Source: Roseivirga sp. 4D4 (GTDB lineage Bacteria > Bacteroidota > Bacteroidia > Cytophagales > Cyclobacteriaceae). From it: a stretch of 64,000 bases of DNA. Numbering within the stretch: the stretch's first letter is position 1; every line of letters starts with the position of its first letter. Positions 33,550 to 42,200 of this stretch are shown piece by piece. The notes beneath the pieces are model-generated. The model ran no database searches and was not told the origin of the DNA. It saw only the letters and a list, made by a program, of their open reading frames with translations. The translations under genes were made by a program, and so were the position numbers. The stretch is from assembly GCF_001747095.1 (NCBI RefSeq), contig NZ_MDGP01000001.1, forward strand, positions 2,773,001 to 2,837,000, given 5' to 3'.

Positions 33550-34538
33550 TGTCGAAACGAATATTCATAACAGGCAGTACCGGTTTTATCGGTAGAAAAT
33601 TGGCCATGAAACTGGCGGATGAAGGTCATGAAGTAGTGGCATTAATTCGTTCGAAGCAGAAAGCTGCAGACTTACAACACGAGAGAATATCCTTTGTAGA
33701 AGGTGATCTCTTTGCTATTGAGTCTTTGGAAAATGGGATGAAGGACTGTCAAGAGGTATATCACTTAGCGGCCTTTGCAAGCGTCTGGGCTAAAGGTGAT
33801 ACTTTCAAAACAGTAAACATTGATGGCACTTTAAATGTCTTAGATGCTGCTAAGAAGCAAGGTGTTGCAAAAGTGGTAGTAACTTCTACAGCAGGTGTGA
33901 TAGGCCCTGCCATTGATGGCCCCGTAAATGAGGATACTCCGAGACAAGTAGACTTTTTTACCGACTACGAAAGCACCAAATACGAATCAGAGCTTCTGAT
34001 CAAAGAATACGTCAGCAAAGGCCAACATGTGGTCATTGTGAACCCTACAAGGGTTTATGGTCCTGGTCCACTGAACGTTAGCAACTCTGTAACCAAGCTT
34101 GTGAAACAGTATATCGAGGGTAAGTGGAAGTTTATTCCAGGCGATGGATTGAGCACGGGTAACTATGTCTACGTGGATGACGTCATCAACGGACACGTGC
34201 TCGCTATGCAAAACGGTCGTGCGGGTGAACGGTACTTATTGGGAGGTGATGATGCGACTTACTTTGAGCTGTTCGACACCATTGCGGAGATTGGCGGTAA
34301 GAAGTACAAGCTTTATAAAATGCCATTAGGTGTATTATTGACTTTCGGAAGACTACAGCTCTTCATGGCCGAAAGGTTCGGAAGACAGCCGATGATTACG
34401 CCAGGATGGGTAAGAAAATATCTGTATAAATGGAGTGTATCCAGTGCCAAAGCTCAAAACGAACTTGGCTATGAGGTTACTTCTTTGAAACAAGGAATTC
34501 AGAACACAGTCGATTGGCTGAAAGAAAATAATGTCTGA
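33549..34538 (+). CDS. NAD-dependent epimerase/dehydratase (extended SDR)
   Basis: 329 residues. The Rossmann motif is FITGSTGFIGRKLA; VYHLAAFA follows; the active-site residues are in TSTAGVIG (Ser) and the YESTKYE motif (Tyr-xxx-Lys). The length fits the dihydroflavonol-reductase-like/3-beta-hydroxysteroid-dehydrogenase-like SDRs. The substrate cannot be told. It sits between the CPBP and classical SDR genes, overlapping both (one and eight bases), so the three form one translation-coupled unit. Confidence 0.9.
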   Translation: MSKRIFITGSTGFIGRKLAMKLADEGHEVVALIRSKQKAADLQHERISFVEGDLFAIESLENGMKDCQEVYHLAAFASVWAKGDTFKTVNIDGTLNVLDAAKKQGVAKVVVTSTAGVIGPAIDGPVNEDTPRQVDFFTDYESTKYESELLIKEYVSKGQHVVIVNPTRVYGPGPLNVSNSVTKLVKQYIEGKWKFIPGDGLSTGNYVYVDDVINGHVLAMQNGRAGERYLLGGDDATYFELFDTIAEIGGKKYKLYKMPLGVLLTFGRLQLFMAERFGRQPMITPGWVRKYLYKWSVSSAKAQNELGYEVTSLKQGIQNTVDWLKENNV

Positions 34539-35328
34539 TCAAAATACTTACACTTTAGTCACTGGAGCCAGCAATGGTATCGGCAAAGCAATCGCTAAAA
34601 ACTGTGCTGCTCGGGGACAAAATGTATTACTCGTAGCATTACCTGAGCCCAAGCTTCAGGAGGTTACAGACGCCTTAAAAGAGCAATATCCTACCCAGTC
34701 GTTTGATGCGCTGGGTACGGATATGATGCAGAAAGATAGTCCACAGGAGATCTATGACTGGTGTAAGCAAAACGGCTATATAGTTGACATATTAGTTAAC
34801 AATGCAGGCTTAGGTAACTCAGGTGCATTTCTAAGTCGCGAGGCCAGTTTCTACTATGGACAGATGCAGTTGAACATGGTCTCGCTGGTAATGCTGACCC
34901 ACTTGTTCTTGGAAGATATGAAAACGCTTCCAAAGGCCTATTTACTCAATGTGGCAAGCATGGCAGCATTCTATGATATTCCGTACAAAGGAATTTATTC
35001 TGCCAGCAAACGATTTGTGCATTCTTTCTCTCAGTCTTTGAGAAAGGAATTAGAGGCAACCAACATTGGGATTACTATTCTTTGTCCTGCGGCTGTTTTG
35101 ACCAATCCTGATGTCATTCAGCGCGATAAGGAAATGGGGAAAGCTTCAAAAATGACCCAGCAGACACCTGAAGAAGTGGCTGAATATGCTTTGGCAAGGA
35201 TGTATCAGGGAAAGGCTGTGGCCATACCAGGCTTTATGCCGAAAGTATACAAGGCTCTGGGTAAAATCATACCATATCGCATACAGCTGCGTATGCTGGC
35301 CAATGCCTTCATCAAGCAATCCAGATAA
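34531..35328 (+). CDS. SDR family oxidoreductase (classical)
   Basis: 265 residues. The cofactor motif is VTGASNGIGKAIA, the structural motif NNAG is in ILVNNAGLGN, and the catalytic residues are Ser in VASMA and YSASK (Tyr-xxx-Lys). The C-terminal 40 residues are hydrophobic and basic, as in dehydrogenases acting on lipids. The exact substrate is unknown. It is the last gene of the CPBP/SDR unit. Confidence 0.92.
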   Translation: MSDQNTYTLVTGASNGIGKAIAKNCAARGQNVLLVALPEPKLQEVTDALKEQYPTQSFDALGTDMMQKDSPQEIYDWCKQNGYIVDILVNNAGLGNSGAFLSREASFYYGQMQLNMVSLVMLTHLFLEDMKTLPKAYLLNVASMAAFYDIPYKGIYSASKRFVHSFSQSLRKELEATNIGITILCPAAVLTNPDVIQRDKEMGKASKMTQQTPEEVAEYALARMYQGKAVAIPGFMPKVYKALGKIIPYRIQLRMLANAFIKQSR

Positions 35329-35340
35329 GCATAAAAAGAA

Positions 35341-35376
35341 AAAGCCCCGTCCCAAAGATTCGGGATCGGAGCTCTC
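35341..35376. terminator. Imperfect hairpin between convergent genes
   Basis: AAAGCCCCGTCCC and GGGATCGGAGCT pair with one bulge over AAAGATTC. The T-tract after it is poor, so termination is likely but weak. Confidence 0.45.
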
Positions 35377-35396
35377 TCGATCTATTTAAAGGTAGT

Positions 35397-36122
35397 TTAA
35401 TTATCCATTAGGTAGCGGGTAAAGCTTCTTCCGTTTACTTCCGCATACTTGGTAATGATGTCCCATCGAACATCCATATCCTTGATGTCCAAGTCTCCTC
35501 TTACCTTGGTGTATTTCATGTCCAATGATCTGTCGAACTTGGCGGCATTAAAATTGGCACCGTCTCTGAATTTAGTGTATTTGAAGATGGCATCCTCATC
35601 GAAAAACGTCTTTGAGAAGTTGGCCTGATCTTCAAATTCCGCATACTTAAAAGTAGTTTCTTCTTCGAAAGAAGATGCTGCGAAACTTGCTGAACGCTCA
35701 AAAACAGAGTACTTGAACATGGCGTTTCTTTGGAACTTACAGTTTTCAAAAGTGACATCTTTTTCAAAATCAGCAGTAAAGGTATACTCCGATCTATCGT
35801 CATGATAGTAAGCCAATACATCGTCTTCGAAAGTCACATTGACAAAAGAGACTTTCGATTCAATGGTCTCATTGACTTCGTTGTCAGAACCATCTCTCCA
35901 CCAACGTCTCCTCGTTGGTAAGTCACGTTTCTTTTCATCCATAAAGGTGAAATCTAAAACACCTGTGACGGTGACATCCTTGTAAGAAACTTCATCCCCT
36001 TTTTTCAAAGCCTCCATAATATCAGATGCTTTGACCTTTTGTTGAGCGAATGCAGAAAGGGTGATTAACATTAAAAATGCGCATGAGATAACTGCGCGGG
36101 TAGTGAGTTTTTGAGTTTTCAT
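35397..36122 (-). CDS. Secreted pentapeptide-repeat protein
   Basis: 241 residues with a signal peptide (to about 26, AFAQ). From about 85 onward a five-residue periodicity with Phe at the centre is plain (VSFVNVTFEDD, VTFENCKFQRNAMFKYSVFERSASF and so on), forming a quadrilateral beta-helix of about 25 repeats. Most bacterial pentapeptide proteins are cytoplasmic or membrane-bound; a signal peptide here makes it periplasmic or outer-membrane-facing. An RRRWWRD cluster near 70 is unusual. The function is unknown. It is a single gene. Confidence 0.82.
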   Translation of the reverse strand: MKTQKLTTRAVISCAFLMLITLSAFAQQKVKASDIMEALKKGDEVSYKDVTVTGVLDFTFMDEKKRDLPTRRRWWRDGSDNEVNETIESKVSFVNVTFEDDVLAYYHDDRSEYTFTADFEKDVTFENCKFQRNAMFKYSVFERSASFAASSFEEETTFKYAEFEDQANFSKTFFDEDAIFKYTKFRDGANFNAAKFDRSLDMKYTKVRGDLDIKDMDVRWDIITKYAEVNGRSFTRYLMDN

Positions 36123-36211
36123 GACCTTATTAGTTTTTTATACAGACTGAAAATTATTGATTTCGTTACAGCCTTATAAAGAGTAGATGTAAAAAAGACT
36201 AAAAGGTTGCA

Positions 36212-36247
36212 TTAAAAAGAAGTGCCCAGACCTTCTGTCTGGGCACT
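36212..36247 (-). terminator. Terminator after the barrel gene
   Basis: AGTGCCCAGAC (36221-36231) and GTCTGGGCACT (36237-36247) form a perfect 11-bp stem; on the minus strand it is followed by a TCTTTTT tract. It ends the transglutaminase/ATP-grasp/barrel operon. Confidence 0.88.
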
Positions 36248-36266
36248 ATAGACCAAAACTTACTAT

Positions 36267-37457
36267 TTAGAAACGAATAGTAATACCTGTTTCAATGCTA
36301 TTATTGAAATATCCTCTGAAGGCAGTGCTCGAAATATCTGTTCGGCTTGACTTTCGATCGATTAAGTTTCCCTTGATGAACCAAGTCTTTCCTTTTGACA
36401 ATGGCACATTGACTCTAAAACTGCTTCTTAAGTAATTATACCTGAGCAATTCATCGTTTTCTCCCACTTCCAGCGTTCTGAATTTTCTCATACTGTATCT
36501 GGTTGAAGCGGTCAGTGAAAACCCCTTAGCTCGATAATTAATACTCACTCCGGGAGAAATTTCACCATAACCAAAGCGTTGTTCCGAGTCACCTCTGCCT
36601 ACATAATAAAGACCCAAAGTATAGTCGAACTTGGTTCCACTATTCTTGACATTATACTCGAGATTAGCACGATAGAAGAACCATTGACGCTCTTCAGCGA
36701 TAAAACCAATGGGGTTGTTAGGTCTTGCCACTACTTCATTTTCCTCTTCACCTTCTACTTCCTCCTCCTCTTCTTCGTCTTCTACTTCCAAATCAGTGTA
36801 GTACCTGTATTCAAGATTTCCTGAGAAAGTCAGTTTGGAAGTGACCTTATCCTTTTCCCACTTTTTGCTGTATCCAAAGCCAGTATAGGCAGCATGATAA
36901 GATACCTTTTCACCCAAGTCATTTTGATCATAGGCTTTGAAAGTGTAACCACTCTCAGTTTTGAACCAGGTTTTGTTACCCAGGTAGTAATCCAGGTGTA
37001 CGGGTAAATTAAATCGTGTATAGGAAAAGGTGGTTCTTAACACGCCATCCGACTCGTTAATACCCTGTTGCGACCTTCGCGCAAATGAAGGGGCTATTTC
37101 AAAGTACTTGCCTTTTGCATAGCGTTTTCTGTAAGACGATTTTAGACTCAGTGTCAACCGATCGGCATCCGGAGTAGTGTGAAAGTTTGCGGCTGATGTT
37201 TGGAAGCCTAGCTTCCATCTACCGCCTTCAAATTTTTTCTCGAAGTCTCCACCGAAAGAAATTCCCTCATAAAACCCGCTGGTAAGTAAATCCTGCCTGA
37301 TCACTTGCTCTCCCTCTCTGATTAAGGTGGATGGACTTAGAAAAATATTATGTTCATAACCCCCAAAGCCACTTACGCTGAACTTCTTTTGCCATTGGCC
37401 TATCAGTCCATTACTGACAAGGAATAGTGAGGCCGTCAATATGAATATCCGTTTCAT
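36267..37457 (-). CDS. Outer-membrane beta-barrel protein with acidic loop
   Basis: 396 residues with a signal peptide (to about 20, LIGQ). The mature part is a row of amphipathic strands with aromatic ends (YFEIAPSFARR, FSYTRFNLPVHLDYYLG) and ends in ITIRF, the terminal Phe expected for BAM-inserted barrels. Near 230-250 there is an extracellular-type loop of almost only Glu/Asp/Val (VEDEEEEEEVEGEEENEV). Its start overlaps the 3' end of the small gene at 37411 by 47 bases. It may be the outer-membrane partner of the ATP-grasp/transglutaminase genes. No family name can be given. Confidence 0.75.
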   Translation of the reverse strand: MKRIFILTASLFLVSNGLIGQWQKKFSVSGFGGYEHNIFLSPSTLIREGEQVIRQDLLTSGFYEGISFGGDFEKKFEGGRWKLGFQTSAANFHTTPDADRLTLSLKSSYRKRYAKGKYFEIAPSFARRSQQGINESDGVLRTTFSYTRFNLPVHLDYYLGNKTWFKTESGYTFKAYDQNDLGEKVSYHAAYTGFGYSKKWEKDKVTSKLTFSGNLEYRYYTDLEVEDEEEEEEVEGEEENEVVARPNNPIGFIAEERQWFFYRANLEYNVKNSGTKFDYTLGLYYVGRGDSEQRFGYGEISPGVSINYRAKGFSLTASTRYSMRKFRTLEVGENDELLRYNYLRSSFRVNVPLSKGKTWFIKGNLIDRKSSRTDISSTAFRGYFNNSIETGITIRF

Positions 37458-37644
37458 CTAGTTTTTGGTTTTGGTTGATGAATTGCGCCTCACTGGCTAC
37501 AAGCACTTCTGCTCCCCTTTGAGGGCCCAGTGAATAAGTCAATTCCATGTTCATGTTTCGTTTATGGTCTATAAATGCCACTGAGATCAGGCTTAATAGC
37601 ACTAAGACATACAGTGACTTTGATTTTTTAAGCTTCATTTTCAT
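37411..37644 (-). CDS. Small single-pass membrane protein (77 residues) in the ATP-grasp cluster
   Basis: 77 residues: basic start MKMKLKKSKSLYVL, hydrophobic helix (about 10-26), then a polar part MELTYSLGPQRGAEV to a C-terminal LTIPCQ. Its 5' end overlaps the ATP-grasp gene by 17 bases and its 3' end overlaps the barrel gene by 47. Such overlaps argue for a real, tightly packed gene but also allow it to be a chance frame. If real, it is a candidate substrate for the neighbouring peptide ligase. Confidence 0.5.
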   Translation of the reverse strand: MKMKLKKSKSLYVLVLLSLISVAFIDHKRNMNMELTYSLGPQRGAEVLVASEAQFINQNQKLDETDIHIDGLTIPCQ

Positions 37645-38518
37645 TCCTCCTTATCGTTTCTAAAATTCTTTTTAGGCCTTGCTTATTGGCCAGTTGTATC
37701 CCAAGCCCTGGCCGTACATTCACTTCCATGATCATCGGGCCTTTGTTTTGGTCAATCACGAGGTCTACCCCTAAATACTTCAGTGGATAAACCTGTGCCA
37801 CGTCTTTCGCCATTTGCAATAGTTCATTCCAGTAAGGGATTTCAAGTCCCTGAATTCTTTGCTGACTGTCTGGGTGATGTGTCAAATAGGCCTTCCCATT
37901 GTAAGCGCTTTTCAAAATGCCTTTGTCTAAATCCAGACCAATGCCCAGGCCTCCCTGATGTAGGTTTGCTTTCCCTCCAGACTCTTCAGTAGGCATTCTC
38001 AGCATGCCCATTAGGGGAATAGCATTCAGCAGGATGATTCTGAAATCTGGAACACCCTGGTCATAGATTTCGCCAAAAAATTGATGAGGTGTCACAAACT
38101 CTTCAAAAATGGCCTTATCACTATCTCCGAAGGAGTAAAGTCCAAATAAGATATTAGCTACATGATGAAAAATATGCTCTTCTGAGATCTGTTTGGATCC
38201 ACTATACCAGAACCCTTCGGCCTTACGCAGTATCATGATTCCTTTGCCCCCAGCTCCTTTTGCAGGCTTGATTACAACGCGTTCCTTATCCTGAATGGCA
38301 CTCCAGACAGGCTGGATTTCAACGAGGTGATGAACTATGCCATAAGTAATCGGACAAGGTATATCGTGCTTGACAAAAATATCTTTGGCCAGGCATTTGT
38401 CATCGGCCAGGATGTAGTCCGATCGCTTATTGAATTGGTAAATGAAATCGATATTTCGCTCATTGATCCCCAATACCTCGGACTCTAACTTTTGAAAACT
38501 GCTTAACCACTTCCTCAT
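37628..38518 (-). CDS. RimK-like alpha-L-glutamate-ligase-related ATP-grasp protein
   Basis: 296 residues. The ATP-grasp core has VVIKPAKGAGGKGIMIL (ATP-lysine and glycine-rich loop), IFEEFV, DFRIILLN and the metal-binding IMEVNVRPGLGIQLAN near the C-terminus. It matches the RimK-related group (TIGR02291) found with 7TM-transglutaminase proteins in predicted amide-ligase loci. The reaction would be ATP-driven joining of an amino acid (often Glu) to an acceptor amine or peptide. It sits three bases downstream of the transglutaminase gene. Confidence 0.88.
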   Translation of the reverse strand: MRKWLSSFQKLESEVLGINERNIDFIYQFNKRSDYILADDKCLAKDIFVKHDIPCPITYGIVHHLVEIQPVWSAIQDKERVVIKPAKGAGGKGIMILRKAEGFWYSGSKQISEEHIFHHVANILFGLYSFGDSDKAIFEEFVTPHQFFGEIYDQGVPDFRIILLNAIPLMGMLRMPTEESGGKANLHQGGLGIGLDLDKGILKSAYNGKAYLTHHPDSQQRIQGLEIPYWNELLQMAKDVAQVYPLKYLGVDLVIDQNKGPMIMEVNVRPGLGIQLANKQGLKRILETIRRNENEA

Positions 38519-38521
38519 ATC

Positions 38522-40048
38522 TTAAGCCTTTACAGTTTTCCAAAATCTGGGGTATTCCAGTACCCTAAAGCCAATCCATTTTCCCAGCATCAGATTAATT
38601 CCAGCAAAGGAGATTAAGATCTCAGGGAAGGTCATCAGGAAGTTCTGAATCACAGTAGCATTCAGGACAAAGAAGATGATGACGGTAACGACCAAGGTTT
38701 GTGCGTACATGTCCAATGCCGTTCGCAAGCCATCCTCATCGATGGTTCTGGCTACTTTCTCAGAAACCAATGTCAAAATGATGAAGGGGAAAAAGAGCGG
38801 TGCCGATGTGTTCGAAGCCGGCAATACTTGAGTAAGTGCCAATACCAACAACACCACTGCCGACATCATTAGGGTCAGTTTTGCCGTATGCTGAACACCC
38901 CATTGCGTAAGTGGGTAGTTCAAGGCAGCAACCAAAAAAACGATTACCGAAAAGAGTATTAATCCTGTACTTATTCCTGTCTCAATAAGTGCGATACTGA
39001 TCAGTACAGGAAGGAATACACCGATGGTTTTAAACCCAACAACATTTTTTAAAATGCCGATCAACAAAGCGCCTAGCGGTAATAATAGCATCACTCTGAG
39101 CATATCTAGCGGCAGGTTCTGCTCTGTGCTCAACGCCCACAGGTCAACGATCCCCCAATTGGAAAACTTGTTATTTCGCTCCTCCTGAATTTTGTATTGA
39201 TAGTCAAAAGTTATTCCCGGACTTCGGGTAATTAGGAAGTTATCTCCTTCATAGAGTTTCAAATAATGGGCTGGTAGTGAAGCAAAGTATCCATTTAATG
39301 GATCGAAGGGCACCCAAGTGTCGTTTACCTGAATTTCTACCCAGGCATGAGACGTTTTCTTTTCGCTTGATTCCATAATAATACCCCCAACCATTCTGGC
39401 AGGTATTCGCTGCGCTCGACATAGCGCAACCAATAAACGACTCTTACCATTGCAAGAGGCCTCTTGATCTTGCAAGGCTGTGACGGCATCTGTCAGCTCA
39501 TTTGTACCGTTAGAAGGAAGCTCATAAACATAATTGTAGAAGCTCTTAAGCATTTGTTTCAAGCCTCTTTGACTTCCGCTTAGTTGATCCGAAACATCTT
39601 TTATTTGCTCGTTGTCAGACTGAATGTATTCGGTAGAAGCTAGTGCCTTCGGCAAGTCAAAAGCAATGTATGGGACGTATTCGATATCATCAGATATCTG
39701 ATACTCGACTGATTTTCCCTTGAAAGAAAAACTAAGATTGATTGTTTCAAGCCCTTCAGATTTCCCTTCCCATCTGGCGATGGTGTTATTCTCTGCATTG
39801 GTGATTTGCTGAGGTACAGTGCCATCCAATACCTCAACCGACTGGCGTGCATCATTTTGTGGTATGAATGTCTTAATCCAATAATCTCTTTCACCTCTTA
39901 CAGTAAAGTCATAGCTGAGTTCATATTGATGATCAAATTCTGACAGGCTCACTGTACTTGTATTGGTAACCACTCTTAGCGCAATCCACATCAGTGGCAG
40001 TACCAATAATGCGATACTGACGAGTTTATATGACTTGTTAGGTTGCAT
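38522..40048 (-). CDS. Transglutaminase-like domain fused to 7TM domain (UUP1 family)
   Basis: 508 residues. An N-terminal helix (about 10-28) is followed by a periplasmic beta domain and a transglutaminase-like domain (about 160-255). The catalytic triad is visible: EASCNGKS (C199), SHAWVEI (H234), FDPLNG (D249). Seven transmembrane helices follow from about 310 to 490. This subfamily is usually described as 'inactive transglutaminase fused to 7TM', yet here the triad looks complete. It would cleave or transfer an amide in the periplasm. It is first gene of the cluster. Confidence 0.85.
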   Translation of the reverse strand: MQPNKSYKLVSIALLVLPLMWIALRVVTNTSTVSLSEFDHQYELSYDFTVRGERDYWIKTFIPQNDARQSVEVLDGTVPQQITNAENNTIARWEGKSEGLETINLSFSFKGKSVEYQISDDIEYVPYIAFDLPKALASTEYIQSDNEQIKDVSDQLSGSQRGLKQMLKSFYNYVYELPSNGTNELTDAVTALQDQEASCNGKSRLLVALCRAQRIPARMVGGIIMESSEKKTSHAWVEIQVNDTWVPFDPLNGYFASLPAHYLKLYEGDNFLITRSPGITFDYQYKIQEERNNKFSNWGIVDLWALSTEQNLPLDMLRVMLLLPLGALLIGILKNVVGFKTIGVFLPVLISIALIETGISTGLILFSVIVFLVAALNYPLTQWGVQHTAKLTLMMSAVVLLVLALTQVLPASNTSAPLFFPFIILTLVSEKVARTIDEDGLRTALDMYAQTLVVTVIIFFVLNATVIQNFLMTFPEILISFAGINLMLGKWIGFRVLEYPRFWKTVKA

Positions 40049-40090
40049 GACTCTAGATACGCCATACAGAATTCTACCCTACCCCATAAA

Positions 40091-40126
40091 AACAAAAAAG
40101 CCACCCCGACTTGTCAGGATGGCTTT
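40091..40126 (-). terminator. Terminator after the DUF4920 gene
   Basis: On the minus strand AGCCATCCTGAC pairs with (G)TCGGGGTGGCT, allowing G-U pairs, and is followed by TTTTTTG. It lies 18 bases beyond the DUF4920 stop. Confidence 0.75.
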
Positions 40127-40143
40127 CATTAGATTCTTCCGAT

Positions 40144-40656
40144 TTATTCTCCAGTCGTTACCTCCTCAGCAACCTGGGTTTTATAGATGATTACGCCACT
40201 GGCTTCAAAAGCTAATTCCTCCTTAGCTTCAGTGATTGCATCAATAATCGATTGTGGCTTTCCGGCATCTTCGGCATAGTGCTTAAGGGTCTCGACATCC
40301 GTAACCGTTCTCGTAACCACACCCTCAATTAGGGCTTCATTACCCTCCATACCTTCTTTTGGAACAAAGAATGCATAGTCTTTGAAAGTAACCCTCATTT
40401 CCTCACCGTTCGGCATTACCAAATTCATCCAGCATCCCTTCATGGCACAAGTAGCAGTGATTTCACCTTTTACCTTCACCATAATTGAATCTGACTTAGA
40501 CAATTTGGCGACCATATCATCTACCGAAATCATACCGTCTTCAGTGATTTCAGCTCCATACTTGCCAACAATTTCGGCCGTCTTTTCTTCAGATTTATTT
40601 TGTGGGCTACAGGCGAAAGCGAATAACACACAACTCAAAAACAATAATTTCTTCAT
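40144..40656 (-). CDS. DUF4920 lipoprotein
   Basis: 170 residues. Lipobox FAFAC (Cys16). Core segments VGKYGAEITEDGMISV, VKGEITATCAMKGCWMNLVM (two Cys and a KGCWM motif) and MRVTFKDYAFFVPKE define DUF4920, an OB-like periplasmic domain in Bacteroidota. The Cys pair plus Met could bind copper or heme, but that is inference. It is a single gene with its own terminator. Confidence 0.88.
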   Translation of the reverse strand: MKKLLFLSCVLFAFACSPQNKSEEKTAEIVGKYGAEITEDGMISVDDMVAKLSKSDSIMVKVKGEITATCAMKGCWMNLVMPNGEEMRVTFKDYAFFVPKEGMEGNEALIEGVVTRTVTDVETLKHYAEDAGKPQSIIDAITEAKEELAFEASGVIIYKTQVAEEVTTGE

Positions 40657-40724
40657 AGCTTTTACTTATTCGACAAAGATATCAAGTATAAACTTGTCGG
40701 CCCAATGACTTTAATCAGTTTCTG

Positions 40725-41048
40725 TTATTTATCTCCTCTTTGTAGCCGGATGAACTCTTGCCTCAAATAGTCTAAGGCCTCCTCTGGGTTAGCAATCTTT
40801 TGATCATTGGTACTTTGGTAGATATCTCCAGCGCCTCGCATCAACCATTCCGCTGATACTTTTTGCCCATTTTTCTCTAAATCAAGAATCTTTTCTAGCA
40901 CCGGCCCGCTGGGATAGCTCTTTCTTCCTTTTGGGTTCACGATGTTAAACATCACTGAACTTGAAACTCCTATCCGCTTGGCGAAGCCACTCTCAGAGTC
41001 CCCTAAATCCTTTATAAGAGATAAAATACGTTCGTTTATGGTTGTCAT
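40725..41048 (-). CDS. HTH-type (phage-repressor-like) regulator at the end of the receptor operon
   Basis: 107 residues. The HTH unit GFAKRIGVSSSVMFNIVNPKGRKSYPS is of the XRE/CI type with a recognition helix SVMFNIV, followed by a variant PSGPVLEKILD and a short C-terminal tail EALDYLRQEFIRL. Its ATG follows directly after the stop of the last DUF4249 gene with no bases between, so it is co-transcribed and probably feeds back on this operon. There is no signal peptide or peptidase domain. Confidence 0.82.
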   Translation of the reverse strand: MTTINERILSLIKDLGDSESGFAKRIGVSSSVMFNIVNPKGRKSYPSGPVLEKILDLEKNGQKVSAEWLMRGAGDIYQSTNDQKIANPEEALDYLRQEFIRLQRGDK

Positions 41049-42194
41049 CTAAAAATAGCTTGGCCTTGGGCCATTGTTAGGCACCGCCTCACAAAAGGCA
41101 CACTGTGGGTCAATAATCTTTCGTTGAAGCAGACATTCAAAACAATCGAAAGGAACTGTAAGCAAAGGAAGCACTAAATCTCCCTGGAAAACACAGGGGT
41201 CTCGAAAAAATACTGGAATATCGTTATTGGTCATTAGTAATCTGGTCGTATCAATGCCTATTACTTCAAAAAAGCCAAATACCTCTTCACCTGGATCATC
41301 ACTTTTTACATTCCCTTTCAGTGGTCCCACCACTTGGTCAAAGATGGATCCATTGGTGATGGTTAAAGTTCTTACCTTCTCCCAGTATTCAAAGTTCTCT
41401 TCACTCACACGTGACTGAATCAGGTTGAAATAGTGCTTGTTCTGAAATGATCGATCGATTACACGCGTAATGAGTTCACGATTTTTCAGGTCGCTTCTTC
41501 TAATATCTCTCCCATCTAATAGAAAAATCTCATCTGCCCCCAATTTATGTGTCACATAACACTGTTTTTGAGGTGGTGCACTTCTTGGAAACCAAAATGT
41601 CGGAAAGAAGCCTGTCAGTACTGAATAGACTTCTTCTATCTCCCACCTCATAAAAAACTGATCCGGCAAGTCATCTGGTAAGTCAGAGTCGACAAACAGC
41701 CTTACAACATCATCGGTAACCGTAGCACCAGAAGAAGTTATATCTCGTTCCACTCCAATTTCATAGCGCATTTCATCCTGAGATAAAACGGGTAGCAATT
41801 CTTGAAAGTCAGTTGTGTAAATACTCCCTTCGATATCCGCTTCCAATCGATAAGATCTTCCAAATTGTCCGGATAGCACATTCCTGCCCAAAGTGTAATG
41901 GCCTGGAGCATCCTCCACAAGAAATTCTTCGAGTCCCGTGTCATCAACTATTTTGACTATGGCTCCTTCAATAGGCAAAGGTGCTGTGCTCGCCTCACCA
42001 GCTCTGGAGATAACTACCTCGTTGGCTTGAGTGCTGTTGCTGATACGACCATAGATAATCACCTGACCACCGACCGTATTATCTTCTAGCTCAATCACCT
42101 CAGAACAACCTACGGCAATGAAAATCCCGACCAAGAGTAAGCCAATTAGAGACTTAACAAAAGAGGCGGGGCGATATGGTATTGGAAATTTCAA
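41049..42194 (-). CDS. DUF4249 lipoprotein, fourth in tandem
   Basis: 381 residues. Lipobox AVGC (Cys30 region), then SEVIELEDNTVGGQVIIYGR, two or three Ig/beta-sandwich parts and a Cys-rich C-terminus ending in RPSYF. Cys pairs CFECLL and CAFCEAV near the end could bind metal or form disulfides. DUF4249 genes sit next to TonB-dependent receptors in Bacteroidota and encode surface or periplasmic lipoproteins of unknown ligand. It is nearly a duplicate of the gene at 42201: the segment from the lipobox to the middle is almost the same. Confidence 0.9.
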   Translation of the reverse strand: MKFPIPYRPASFVKSLIGLLLVGIFIAVGCSEVIELEDNTVGGQVIIYGRISNSTQANEVVISRAGEASTAPLPIEGAIVKIVDDTGLEEFLVEDAPGHYTLGRNVLSGQFGRSYRLEADIEGSIYTTDFQELLPVLSQDEMRYEIGVERDITSSGATVTDDVVRLFVDSDLPDDLPDQFFMRWEIEEVYSVLTGFFPTFWFPRSAPPQKQCYVTHKLGADEIFLLDGRDIRRSDLKNRELITRVIDRSFQNKHYFNLIQSRVSEENFEYWEKVRTLTITNGSIFDQVVGPLKGNVKSDDPGEEVFGFFEVIGIDTTRLLMTNNDIPVFFRDPCVFQGDLVLPLLTVPFDCFECLLQRKIIDPQCAFCEAVPNNGPRPSYF

Positions 42195-42200
42195 ATTACA

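Noticed and set aside
36579..36824. A plus-strand frame with a Phe/Leu-rich membrane-like end
   Set aside because: It is the reverse of the Glu-rich loop codons of the barrel gene at 36267-37457.
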